From the NCBI GenBank assembly GCA_036346225.1, contig JARFIW010000108.1, forward strand, positions 248,001 to 312,000: 64,000 nucleotides of DNA. The letters are read 5' to 3'. Below the pieces are notes generated by a model, which was not told where the DNA came from, ran no database searches, and saw nothing but the letters and a program-made list of their open reading frames with translations. Below, in pieces: positions 21,626-33,281 of this stretch. Made by a program: the position numbers and the translations under genes. Numbering within the stretch: position 1 is the first letter of the stretch; each line of letters starts with the position of its first letter. The DNA is from Platerodrilus igneus. Taxonomy: Eukaryota > Arthropoda > Insecta > Coleoptera > Lycidae.

Positions 21626-24600
21626 GTTTTGCCTTACTAAGAGGGTTATTTTCTTTACTCCTATATGGCCAGCTGAAAGGCACAAGGATAGATAACGAAG
21701 ATTTCCTTGTGAACTAAAAATTGTTTCTTAGTTGTTTTTAGACTTATCCTCGTGACTATCAGCTAAAAAAAATTATACTTTTAAATTTCCTAAACCCTAA
21801 CCTGATATCACAAGGTCGAGAATTTCTTATTATTAATGTAAGTCCAAAGTAAAGTTGGATGAAAAATGGCTTGAGAAAAAGAAAAACTCTTAAGACATGA
21901 ACGGCTAGTCGAGTGTTAGCTCTGGGTAGATCATGAGCTTGGGTCATGGGTTGTCAAAAGACCAAAAATATATTTAATGAGCGCCACCGTATTTTTCAAT
22001 ACAATAACCACCAAAATTTAACTGTGCTTGTATTAGTGGAATGCAGAAACCTTATGTCAACATCACTAACATAGCCATAAAACCTGAATTTCACTCTTTT
22101 AAACACACTTACCGAAATCTCAAACACCAAATGTCATACAGATGTCTTGGCTTGACCTGTGAACAAACAAAGGTACAACATGGACACCATTTGTGCCCTC
22201 AAAAATATTTGCCAAAAATAAAATAATAGAATTTAGGTTTCTAAAATATATACCCAGGGAATTTGTTTTCATTGCACACAATTTCTAATCAGGGATGACT
22301 TGTAATTTTTTTACTTGAATTCTAAATAATAAAAAGTCATTCAAAAACAAAATAGATTCTATTTGAATAAATTTCTAGATTCATGTAACTATAATATTTA
22401 AATTCGTATCTCTTAAAAAATTTTCATTTAATTATTTTTCTAGAACAGAAATATACTAGTAAAGTTTTGCATTCAAAAATAGGAAGATCTCTGAATGGAT
22501 CTTTCTACAAAATTTAAATATACTGACTTGAAATTTTCTAAATTAATTATATTACATAATATTCTTTAAGCCAATGAAGTACTTCCTCGACCTTCACAGT
22601 AAAATTTAATTATCAAAGTGCTGATAATGTAGTATGTAATTACTCTAAGTTATTTTTATTTAACAGTAAGTACGCGAATTTCACATGTCGATGAAAAATG
22701 AAAGTTCATGACCTCAAAATATTTAAACGTATTTTAAATTAAATTAAAGTATGTGACGTCTAGATAGGACAACTGAATCTATGTTTTTTATATATCTGAC
22801 ATTAAATGTCATTCACAACTTTATTAACACTTTATTTAACACTTTATTAACACTTTGTGTACATGTGCAAACATTCTGACAAACAACAGATTTGTTATTT
22901 AATTCTCTGATTCCTTAAAAGCTATTTTCTTTTTTACATTACTCAATTTTTAATGTTATATTCTTTATTGCAATTTAATTCATGTTCAAAGTGATTAAAT
23001 CCTAAGGTACACTCACGTGCTGCGATACAGCTCTGAACAAAAGATATAGGACCTTGACCTCAGCTGTCGGAAATTTCCATAACCATCGAATATCAAAGTT
23101 CTTCGGAATACAACTATTATATAATGAAACCAACCTCAGCTTGATTGAATTTAATACTCCAACAAAATTTTAGCTCCAAGATTTACTTATTTGATATTAT
23201 TTATTGGTGAAGTTGAAATATACGGAACACATATGAAATTGCCTTCTATGATACTGCATTTTATATTATATAAGATGTAACCATATATGATCTTGCCTTA
23301 AAATATTGCCTTAAGATATTGCACTAAGATGAAAAATATTAGTAGAATCTATTTAATTAATTTATACCAACTGTATTAATGATGTCAAAGGGGGCTTCCA
23401 TCTCAATCAATTTAATCTTCTTTTTTCTAACACTGTTAGAGGCGACGTGCTTACACCGACCATCTTGACTTCACTTATCCTGCAGAGCAGCTTACTCGTT
23501 TGAACGCTGATAAAGAAGTGACAATTTGACAACTCGACGAAGCATAGTAACGAATCTTTGACCATAAAGGTAAAGGAGTCTATATGGTATTATCAATACT
23601 ATGCATTAATTTCTATTGGACGGAAATTCACAAATTAAATATTTTAAATTATAGCTGTTTTATTTTTATGTTAAAGAACGAAGTGTACCTAGAAAAAAAA
23701 TACATTACATCCTGAAGGTATAAAGAGCCCACAGTTAGTTTCGGTGGAAAATGGCTCGTAGATGAGGAAACCTCCAAAGGCTAATCGGCTAGTCGAGGGA
23801 TTTGCACTGGGTAGAACATGAGCTTTGGGTCGGGGTTGGACTGCGACCAAAATATAGTGAATATGGCGCCACCGAATTTTTGTATACTAAGAAGACCCAA
23901 CTTGAGTCTTTTGTATAAGGCAAATGCGGAAACCTATACTCAAATACCGCTATACAAAAAATACTACGAGAACCCAATCCCTAAAGTTTTCTTACCTTAT
24001 GGCTCGATATTGACCTTTAAAGATGCACTGCTACACCTGTAAACAGATTAAAACAAGGCTAGCACCTGTTGTGCATTCATTTCAAAAAATATAATTAATA
24101 AGAATCAACCCTCATTCATTCCAACTAATAATCATAGTCTTGACCAAAATGAATATCTATTCCTTTAAGTTGCAGTTTAAAATTATTTACAAAACATCAT
24201 CTTTAAAAATTTGGCTAAATTATGATAATTAAAAATACGTATATATGTACTTGGTAATAATCAGCATCTCTCAAAAATAGAATAATGTAGTTTTTACATT
24301 AGTAAAGTCTAGCAAGAATTTATTCTTGAAAATATTTAAATTTGAATTTTTGGGTTAATTAAATTTATATTAAAACTTTATTTGGTCTTGGTAGTACTAC
24401 ATAGACTTCACATTAAATAGTAAAATATTCCAATTATTAATTAATGGAAAGCAAAATGAAACAATTTAGTTTTCTAAGATAACGTTAATTTTTTTTAATT
24501 CTGAAAGTTAACCTTTTCTATTTTTATATCGACATCTACCATTTTTTGTTAGTACTAATACAAAGATTAAAAGTGAAGCTTTATAGATTCCTTTCACCAA

Positions 24601-25551
24601 AGTTTAAAAATAACTTGTTTGTCATTCACATAATGAACTAGGAAATTTCCACGTGAACAAACAAAACTTATTTGTCTGTTATGCCAAAAGTTACAGCTGA
24701 CGTATTAAAAAAACACTAATTACATACCAGATGTTAATCCATCAGAAGAATACTTGTAATGTATTAGGACCATACCCGGAATGATAATTAATAAATTGCA
24801 ATCTTCTTATTTCAACATTTACAGGTTAGGAATCCTCAACACCATACAATCCAATAAACTGGATACTGAATATCTAATAACATTACGGACGTACGCATCG
24901 AACAAATGAACCACACCAGATTGATTTCCATATAAAGTTAAATTTCAAATAGTTGCCAATAAATTTTCCATTGATTACTAAATAAATTTTATATATTTCT
25001 TAAATTAAAGTAAGCTGCACTGCAAGTATTAAATTAATAAGGGCTTTAAACTCGGTAATACTCACTGTTATCCTAAAGCCATTCAGAACAATTTAACGTC
25101 CTGTCTTATACGAACTAATAAATGCCAAGCGTGGACATATAATGAGTTTCGCCGAGACGATTTCAAAATGAAATCGACTTTAATCTTTCGGTACTTCCAA
25201 CACGTGGTCTGTAACGCCATGTTCTTTTATTTAAAGAACAATTGACTTTCTCTAACAACAGCTCAGGTGGAAGTGTTCTATTGACGTATGCTGCCGTTTG
25301 ACAACAATTATGATTTTACAATCATCAAAAGGAGGGAGCCCTTATAGTGACGCTAACAAATGGCATTTTCTGTCACTGCCTAATTTAAAATTTTATGCTC
25401 TCAATTCGAAAGCTTATATTGTATTCAACAATATGTAATATTTATCACGTTGATTGTGTAGAGATATCATATTTAAATTGACTTTTTATGAATTAATTAA
25501 ATTAGGTATTTGTGAAAATATGGCTAGAAAATAAACTAGTTACAAGTATTG
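21626..25551. other. AT-rich non-coding region, probably decayed LTR sequence
   Basis: No gene is supported. Two places (21898-21998 and 23785-23876) share a run including cggctagtcgag, ctgggtaga-catgagct and gcgccaccg. A weaker version lies in the element 4 LTR at 41815-41895. They are probably fragments of related LTRs. The ORF at 23818-24042 ends PIPKVFLPYGSILTF, but I cannot tie it to a family. Confidence 0.4.
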
Positions 25552-25705
25552 TCACGCACGTTAAAGATCCCTACCTTGCTTGGAACAGCGATAGTTCGGC
25601 AAAATTCAAAATTTCTAGGTAAGAAAAAAACTCGCTTCCTGGCCAATGTAGTACCTTTGGGTGGAGCATTGGAAAAATTACATGTAAGGTACATCATCTG
25701 CATAT
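25552..25705 (+). mobile_element. SINE body fragment, copy 3
   Basis: Matches the 3' body of SINE copy 1 (cacgttaaagatccctacct, cttcctggccaatgtagtac, gcattggaaaa, catgtaaggtac). The tRNA-like head is missing, so the copy is 5'-truncated. It abuts the end of the element 3 integrase. Confidence 0.8.
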
Positions 25706-26724
25706 CAGCTGATTCTTGAACGACCGAATTCGGAAGACTAGAGTCTTCAAAGACATTCGAAGCTTGTTGGAGTCGTTCAAAAGAAGGGTGCTCGTTAGCT
25801 CCAGCATTAGTTCTAGCTCTGTCACATGGAGATATTCTATCAATGTTTCTGGGAGCCAAGTGCCTATTCAAGACCGACCGTCTTTTCCCGACTGTCAGAA
25901 AGTTTTACATAAGAATAATCAGGATTGGCTTCTTCAAGCTCCGCATCGCTTACCTAGGGTTCATATTTGGAGGCTCTAACGAGCCTCTTTATATATATTG
26001 GACCAGGAGTCTTCGACCATGAGGGTAAGGATTCCCCATTTGCGGACCTTTTAGGATGTATAAACATACCCTCGTGAGGCTTAGCATTTGTCAAAGTACA
26101 TAATAAGGAGCATATAGAGTGTAGAGAATTTGTCAGCACGCTTTCCTACATAGTTATTGATAAATTTTATCTCTCACTGCTAGTTCAACGGTTCTCCAAA
26201 CAGTGCCATTCGATCGTTCAACTTGACCATTGCCACGAGGGTTATACGATGTTGTTCTTCTAGTGGTGATTTTATTCTTAGCAGAAATTCCTTTAATTTA
26301 GCGGACGTAAAAGAGCTCCCTATATTGAATGCATGAACGAAGAAGTTCAAAATAGGCAAAACAAATCATTCATACGTCTGATAACAATTTTAGTGCTTAG
26401 ATCCACACATGGAAATGCGAAAGAAAAACGAGAAAATGTATCAATTATAACCAGTAAATAACGATTTTGCGATGCATTAGGAAGTGGTTCTTTAAAGTCG
26501 ATATTGATCCTCTCAAAAGGTTTGGTTGCTTTAATTAGTGTCCCTCTTCCATTGAACCTCGGTTTTACAGCTTAACAGGTAGGGCGGGAATTCGTTATTT
26601 GCTTTATCTATTGCGTGGAATAGGGTAGATTCTACATTCTGATGCAGTGTAGCACGCATGTCACGCCAGGGTGGCAAAGCGATCTATGCGGGTTTATGAG
26701 GGCATTGTCGGGCGTTACATTAGC
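25706..26724 (-). pseudogene. Integrase of element 3
   Basis: The retroviral-type integrase would insert the cDNA. Minus-strand pieces give a zinc-binding remnant (LCHPGVTCVL near 26640), a core with INIDFK and LLVIIDTFSRFSFAFPC (about 26400-26510), remnants of the second catalytic region (GSSFTSAKLKEFL in mixed frames near 26290-26320) and the distal PHEGMFIHPKRSANGESLP, PGPIYIKRLVRASKYEP tail (25954-26139). A tail LAPRNIDRISPCDRAR follows at 25720-25871. There are multiple stops and frameshifts. The 5' end is cut at the element 2 insertion site. Confidence 0.82.
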
Positions 26725-26728
26725 ACAC
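26725..26728. repeat. Target duplication ACAC, left of element 2
   Basis: ACAC precedes the left LTR and is repeated at 31875-31878 after the right LTR. On the far sides element 3 RNase H and integrase resume. Confidence 0.8.
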
Positions 26729-27333
26729 TATTATACTCTAAGGTTCTATTCAAAGGTATACTGTTAAAGTCCCGGCGCGTAATTTATAAGAGCCACTACG
26801 AAAGTTGACAACATATAATAAACCCGTACATAAAATTGCGCAATAAGGTGTTACGTCATTATTACGCCTCAAATTATTACCACATACAAAGAAAATGTAC
26901 TCACGTTAACTGTGGAACTCGTCACGGCATTGCAGCTACTCTTGCGTCAGGATCTCGCTGTTGGTTGAGCGTTGTTGGGCGTGGGTCGTCCTTCGCCCCC
27001 TCGTCGAAACCAGATTAATTTGTCTTCCTTCTGTAGCAGTACGATATAGGATCAACCAGGTAGGAGGAACGATAATATGTACAAGGCAGGAAACCTACAT
27101 ATCTGAAAGAGAAGACAAAGGCAAACCCCAGATAACCACTCGGTTCGACGTCTAGTTGACTAGTCCATGACGTGAGGGAAATCACCACTTCTTCGCCACT
27201 CCGCGTCTGTGCAATCTTGGGCGCCGACGCAACTGTCTGAAGTGACGGAAATGCACGCACAAGTCTTTTAAAATATTGGCGCGAATTCACTTACAAATTT
27301 AGAAACTTACAATGCCAATTTTGGCACGTAACA
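26729..27333 (-). repeat. Element 2 left LTR (3' LTR in element sense)
   Basis: Starts tattatactctaaggttct and ends ggcacgtaaca. It matches 31254-31874 with scattered substitutions and a few short indels. The outer edge reads TA instead of the usual TG in both copies. Confidence 0.88.
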
Positions 27334-30300
27334 ATCGCGACAAAGCCATAAAAGAAAAACTTAAAAAAGAAAATGACTGCCAAGCACGGTAAAAGCTTAA
27401 AATCTAAATCCTAACTAACCTACATAAACCCTAACTTAAATTCTAGAAAAGGTTTATTTTAGGCGTTACCTGGTTTTTTCAACCGATAACACGTCTTCCG
27501 GATTACCAGGAAACGAAATATGTAGCCCCATTGTTTTTGAACTACATTTAAAGTGCACACACGAGTCTTTTATGTGGCGCAGTTATAATCAAACAGCACA
27601 AATTTGTTGGGGAGCATGAAGCACTACTAAAACTAGAATAAATGCGACAAGTCGCCTAACCTAAATCTATAACTAAAGCTAACATTACAGTTCTCTAAGT
27701 GCAGACGCACATGAGCGTTGCATCTAGACTGTTTCTTCTTTGGCAAGAAAATGCCCAAATTTCAAAATGTTCAAAAGACCAAGTTACTATGCACTTTAGC
27801 AAATTTTTAAGTACTGGTACTCTGGTTTAATAAACAATACACATCAAAACTTTTTCATGACATGATTGTGAATCAACAAATTTACCAACAGTTCCATCTT
27901 GCTAATTCCTTACATTACTAACTTAACAAATTACATGGCTACCATCAGGTTAGCTTTTTCACTCAATATTCAAAAATAATTCCTACGTCTGATCGTAAAT
28001 ACCAAACGTTAGGAAGATAAAAAAAAAGATAAAGCAAAATCTCAAGTTATTATCGAAGATAATAGGTAAGATAACGATAATAAGATAAAGTTATTATCAA
28101 AGATAATAGATAAAATAACGATATTAAGATAAAACTAGATAACATTAGATGGATCAGAAACGTCCCAGTACGCTAAGGTACGCTATGACTACATACACTA
28201 AAGATATAGCGTAGAATTCCCCAGTTCACCAAGCAGTTTTGTCACCCATCCCAAAGATATGAGATAGAGTGGCTCTTTGGAACCGTTATATAGGGAAAAG
28301 TACTCGTACCCTCTAAAAATAGCGACCTGTGAGGCAGGCCCGTTTATAAAAAACAGTACGAGGGATCGGAAAAGGCATTTGGGTGCATTCCGGCACCCGA
28401 CGTTAATCGATATCAGTACGATATCCGTACAATATCCATTCTTTTCTACATACACTCACATTCACACACTCATACATACATGCACTGTTAGCGGCCATGT
28501 GCGCTGACATCGGCACCACATGACCTCACGAAAGATTCCCAGAGGCGTGGTCCGGGTGTCTGTGAAAACCCCCCGCGCGACCACACGGTGCCTAACGTAA
28601 ATGAAAAGGCAGTAGAAATAGGAAAGGTAAAAAGAGGGAGATACGCATTTTGAAATGCATAAGAGGCACTTCTAGGTAGAAGAGAATAGGGGAAGGGCTC
28701 GCATTGAGCAAAAGAGACAGAAAAGGTGGATAGAAAAGCACTACTCAACCAGCCAATTTAGTCAGTAGCCCGGAGTGAGGGAAAAATCACTCTTATGTGG
28801 TAGACGGGTGTTCCGGGACAAGAACAGGTCTACAGAATGAAAGATACGGCTGAAACGGAGACAGCAGGATAAGAAAAATAGAGTTTTTGGACAAGCGTCC
28901 GAGAGAAGGTAGAGAGTTGTCCCTGTTAAGCGCAGATCGGTCTGAAGGACCACCTGCTATGTTAATCAGACAAGTTAAGATACATCATAAGTTAAAAAAT
29001 TACTAGACTCTTAATGAGAACTAGTACAATCATTTTCCTAACGAGTGCATCCAATGCGATAAGAAAATCACACAATTTGAAACGACAACTTAAAAGTATC
29101 ACTACAGATACCTTCACACAAAAACCAACTGTTTCAAGGTAATTTTTAGAAACGGTAACGCCATAAACACACAAAAATGCCTAACTATAAGCAGTTAAAT
29201 ACAGACACACTGTCCCAATATGCTAAAAACAACCGAGAATTCGATAAGGTATCAATAAAAAGCGATAGCACTTCACCACGAAGTTCAATAAAAAACAACA
29301 AAAAAAAATGTTTATATGTTATGATGACTTAGTAGAAGGAGAAACAGGTATTGATATAGGATAACGTGGGCGACTATAATAATTCAGAGGAAAAACGCAT
29401 GGAATAGAAACTCCTAGTTTTTTGCAACTGTGAATATGGACTATTTCTTACAATGGCATAGACCGTGGCTCCTATGTGAGCCCAAAGAAAAAAGCATCCA
29501 CTCAAAACATCAGCTAAAACCAATCATAAAAATTCACTGAGATTACAACCAAAGTTACGACAATCACCACAAAATTAAACTATGCAAGACAAATACTGAA
29601 AACAAAATAATATGGTGTAGAAAATGTGCGAGGATTAATTGAATGAAGCGACCGAGTTATACTGGGGGACCTAGACAATAAACTGATATATAACTAACAA
29701 TAAATTCAAGGAAAAGTCAATAAGAAGCAAAAAGATAGCTAGTTTAAGGTAAATAAATTAAACGTGTAGGTGGTAGGTGCTGTATAAGAGAAGGAATAAG
29801 TAATTGAAGTTAACTAATTCATAGTAGGGACAAAAACATTAGATAAATTGTTAAGGGAATGAAACGTGAAAAAATTTTGAATATACGTAAGGTTAAATGA
29901 TTTTAAAGATAATTTTATGCCATCTAGTGTGGTTTAAATCGATATGTGAAGAGATAACAGTAATAAAACTTGATTTACTGATAGAATTGTTGAAAAACAG
30001 AAAGATAACTTATAACGCATACACTTACTAGGATCACAAGCCCCCCTTTGAGCTTCACCTAGACTAATAAAGAAAAACTCCAACATCATTCTTAAAAAAT
30101 GATTCACAAATTGCTAGAGCGACAAACTTACCCCGAGTTTCGTCTAGACTTATGTAAAGCTGAGCGACCAACTCTTGATGAGTTTTGTCTAGACTTATAT
30201 ACAGCTAAGCGACCAACTTGGAAGAAAATCTCGCCTAGACCAAGTAGATCCTAAAATGCTGCGTTGGAATATCGATATATCTAAAAAAATATGCTATCAA

Positions 30301-31235
30301 AACAAAATCATACTCGCTACACAAAAGCATTATTCTACGATAGATGTATAGAAAAAACAGTATTCCAAATTATTAAAATATTCTTTTTATATCGCGGGAT
30401 TTATCAACAAGCATCGTAAATGAGCTTAAATACATAACGTTAACAACAACTTCATTATTGTAGTGTTTAAGGGAGCAGATATAACAAAATCAAGTTACTA
30501 TAGCGTTTTAGAAGGTAAAAGATATACTAAGAACTCGGTTAGTTGCGTTAGCTGTATTTGAAAGCAAAATTTTCTTTAAAAGGAATTTGCAAGTTATAGT
30601 TGATTATTTAAATTACTAAGGAAACACTTTTAGAATAATATCAGACTAAGATAATCTATAAATTGTTTAAGCAACACTTTTAATAAGTTAAACAAAAAAA
30701 CAGGTATATAATTACATTTAATATAATATCAAACAAAAAATTTCCATATGGAATAAGGAATAAAGCATAAAGTTAATTATTTATATGTGTAAAGGTACTT
30801 ACGAAACGAATTATTTAATCCAAAAGCATATGCTTCCACACAGAACTGAGGTTAAGGGAATCTGCCAAAATTGAGGTTAAGGGAATCTGCCAAACACATT
30901 TAAAGGGTAAACACTTCAACTTTATGGTAAATTGGATTAGGTAATTATTTAAGAGAATTTACAGCAAAAAGGCAAGATGTAAATTAATTGAGTTAGCAAT
31001 ACATTTATGAAAGGTATAACCAATAACCAATATGGCTGTCAATATCAGATTGACATAGCAACTGTTTCCATGTCATTTCAACTTAAGACGGTTGTCATGG
31101 CAACCTGCAATGTTACCAACCTATATTTTCTATTTGACAGTTATTAAAAATTTAAATAATTATTATTTTTGAGTGAAAAATCCAATTGCTACAGATATAT
31201 TTAAACTAATACGTTATAAGATATTTTTCAACAAG
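27334..31235 (-). other. Element 2 non-coding interior
   Basis: No open frame longer than about 90 codons and no match to retroviral proteins on either strand. It contains a 46-bp minisatellite with about two units (28035-28135), a stretch related to 39890-40600 of element 1, and a leader repeat around TCTAGACTTA (30050-30245). The edge next to the left LTR is atcgcgacaaagcc, shared with element 1. Confidence 0.7.
30050..30245 (-). repeat. TCTAGAC leader repeat, element 2
   Basis: Two good units and two partial ones spaced about 45-50 bp. Good units read tcgtctagacttatg or ttgtctagacttata, followed by agctgagcgaccaact or agctaagcgaccaact. The same arrangement is found at 48690-48775 in element 1 and 45430-45640 in element 4. 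Confidence 0.75.
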
Positions 31236-31252
31236 AAAACGTTGAGGCGCCA
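31236..31252 (-). other. Primer-binding site of element 2
   Basis: The minus strand reads tggcgcctcaacgtttt one base inside the LTR. The first 7 bases match the tRNA-Lys 3' end, with partial match after that. Confidence 0.65.
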
Positions 31253-31253
31253 C

Positions 31254-31874
31254 TATTATACTCTAAGGTTCTATTCAAAGATATACTGTTAAAGTCCCGG
31301 CGCATAATTTATAAGAGCCACTACGAAAGTTGACAACATATAATAAACCCGTACATAATATCGCGCAATAAGGTGTTACGTCATTATTACGCCTCAAATT
31401 ATTATCACATACAAAGAAAAGATAAATGTACTAACATAAACTGTGGAACTCGTCACGGCATTGCAGCTACTTTCGCGTCAGGATCTCGTTGTTGGTTGAG
31501 CGTTCTTGGGCGTTGTTGGGCGTGGGTTGTCCTTTGCCCCCTCGTCGAAACCAGATTAATTTGTCTTCCTTCTTTAGCGGTACGATAAAGGATCAACCAG
31601 GTAGGAGGAACGATAATAGGTACAAGGCAGGAAACCTACATATCTGAAAGAGAAGACAAAGGCAGACCCCAGATAACCTCACGGTTCGACGTCTAGTTGA
31701 CTAGTCCATGACGTGACGGAAATCACTACTTCTTCCCCACTCCGCGTCTGCGCAATCTCGGGCGCCGGCGCAACTGTCTGACGTGACGGAAATGCATGCA
31801 CAAGTCTTTTAAAATATTGGCGCAAATTCACTTACAAATTTAGAAACTTACAATGCCAATTTTGGCATGTAACA
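31254..31874 (-). repeat. Element 2 right LTR (5' LTR in element sense)
   Basis: Partner of 26729-27333, slightly longer through small insertions. Followed by the target duplication ACAC at 31875-31878. Confidence 0.88.
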
Positions 31875-31878
31875 ACAC

Positions 31879-32330
31879 ACCCTTGAAAATGCGTTGGCAG
31901 CACAGTTCTTGACTACCGGCCGGTATACTATATCATAATCGAAAGAAGAGAGTTCCAATCGCTATCTAGCTATTTTCTCATTCTTTACTCTACTCATGTG
32001 TCTCCTGTCAGACATGAATGAAACAGGTTTTTGGTCAGTTATCAATTTGAAGTGATGTCTGATTAGGTAGTACCACCATTTCCTTAAGGACTCCACGATA
32101 GCATAAGCCTCTTTTTCCACAGCAGAGTATCTTTGCTCACTTGGAGATAATGTTCTTGAATAAAAAGCCACTGACCTGCTAGCTGGAGATAGAGTAGCGA
32201 CTACAGCATACTCAGGCACATCCGTTTCAACCATCAGCGGGACCTCTTTGTCGATGGCAGATTTGGAGATGCATGATTTCAGTTCTTCAAACACCTTGCG
32301 AGATTCCTCATTTAGAGGGAACGTTGTGTG
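31879..32330 (-). pseudogene. RNase H of element 3
   Basis: Removes the RNA strand during cDNA synthesis. The minus-strand frame 31962-32294 shows MVETDVPEYAVVATLS (first catalytic Asp), VAFYSRTLSPSEQRYSAVEK with the catalytic Glu in EKEAYAI, and LITDQKPVSFM (catalytic Asp). The connection to integrase, IARxRLELSSFDYDIVYRP, continues to 31880 with a stop in place of the usual Trp. It ends exactly at the element 2 target duplication. Confidence 0.85.
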
Positions 32331-32389
32331 TCGAACTTGATGTTGGACTTTTCCCGAATGGTTGAGAATCTATTTCGCGTAGTGGGCGA

Positions 32390-33098
32390 ATAGCCCCAAC
32401 ACTCGTCTAAGCGAGAAAGCATCTGTCGGTAACTGAAGTTCTATTAAAGGCCGTAGTCTATTCACATCAGATCTTACAATCTAGTTGTCGATACTGTACC
32501 CGAGAATGTTTTTACTATTAACTGAAAAAACGCATCTGTCTTCATTAACCGTAAGTCGGTACTTAGTTAAAGTGGTGCAAAAATCATTTAAGGTTTTTGT
32601 CGTGTTTGTTTTGGTCATGTCCGCACACTGTGATATCATGAAAGTATGCGAACGTACTTTGAAGTCGTTCTTCCCTAATTATTTAGTCAATAGTGCATTG
32701 AAAACTGGCTACTCCATTAGTCATACCGAACGGAATACGACAAATGATATAGGTTGCTATCGGCTTCAAAACCAGTATATATTCTCTTTTGTTCGATAAT
32801 AGGGATTTGATGATAGGCACTTTGAAGGTCTATGCTGCTAAAATGTGTATATTTGGCAACTTCAGATACAATTGATTCAATATTCGGTAGTGGGTACGCA
32901 TCTATTTCGATGTATCTGTTTATAGTCTGTGAATAGTCTATTACCATTCGCTTTTTAGTTACCAAGACTTGAACTCTCCACGGCGACTGGCTTTCTTTAA
33001 TTATACCTTCAGACTTGAACCTGTTCACTTCATCTCATATAAAGGTTATATCCTCTTGACTGTATTTTCTTGATTTGATAGAATTCTTTATTGGTGCT
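32390..33098 (-). pseudogene. Reverse transcriptase of element 3
   Basis: The minus strand reads SIKSRKYSQEDITF, a stop (TGA for an expected Arg codon near 33033), EVNRFKSEGIIKESQSPWRV, RMVIDYSQTINRY, AYPLPNIESIVSEVAKYTHF and SSIDLQSAYHQIPI. After a frameshift near 32720 it continues in FAYFHDITVCGHDQ. The catalytic YxDD is changed to YFHD, so the enzyme would be inactive even with frames repaired. It is truncated at 33098 by LINE C. Confidence 0.85.
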
Positions 33099-33281
33099 CA
33101 GAATGTATAAACATTATGCACAAGTCATGTAATATAATATATAACATAAAAATTTGATAAACACATATAATAAAGAAGCAATTATAAAACCGTACAGATA
33201 CTCGTGAAGCTATTGCAATCAACAAGTACACTTTAAAGCGAGTCAATAGTAAATTACATTAAAAGCTCAAGGTAGCAAAGA

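Larger units (their letters stand above)
26729..31874 (-). mobile_element. Element 2: non-autonomous LTR retrotransposon (no coding)
   Basis: Two LTRs of about 605 and 621 bp (26729-27333, 31254-31874) enclose a 3.9-kb interior without any pol or gag ORF. Orientation is minus: a primer site like the 3' end of tRNA-Lys (tggcgcctcaacg on the minus strand) lies one base inside the right LTR. The interior is related along its length to element 1. It is of the LARD type: long terminal repeats with a large non-coding interior that would depend on proteins of a relative. Confidence 0.88.

Noticed and set aside
23818..24042. Last exon of the methyltransferase (ends PIPKVFLPYGSILTF)
   Set aside because: Only a weak KxFxPY-like resemblance to the family C-terminus. 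The stretch contains the block shared with 21.9 kb and lacks a convincing acceptor in the right phase.
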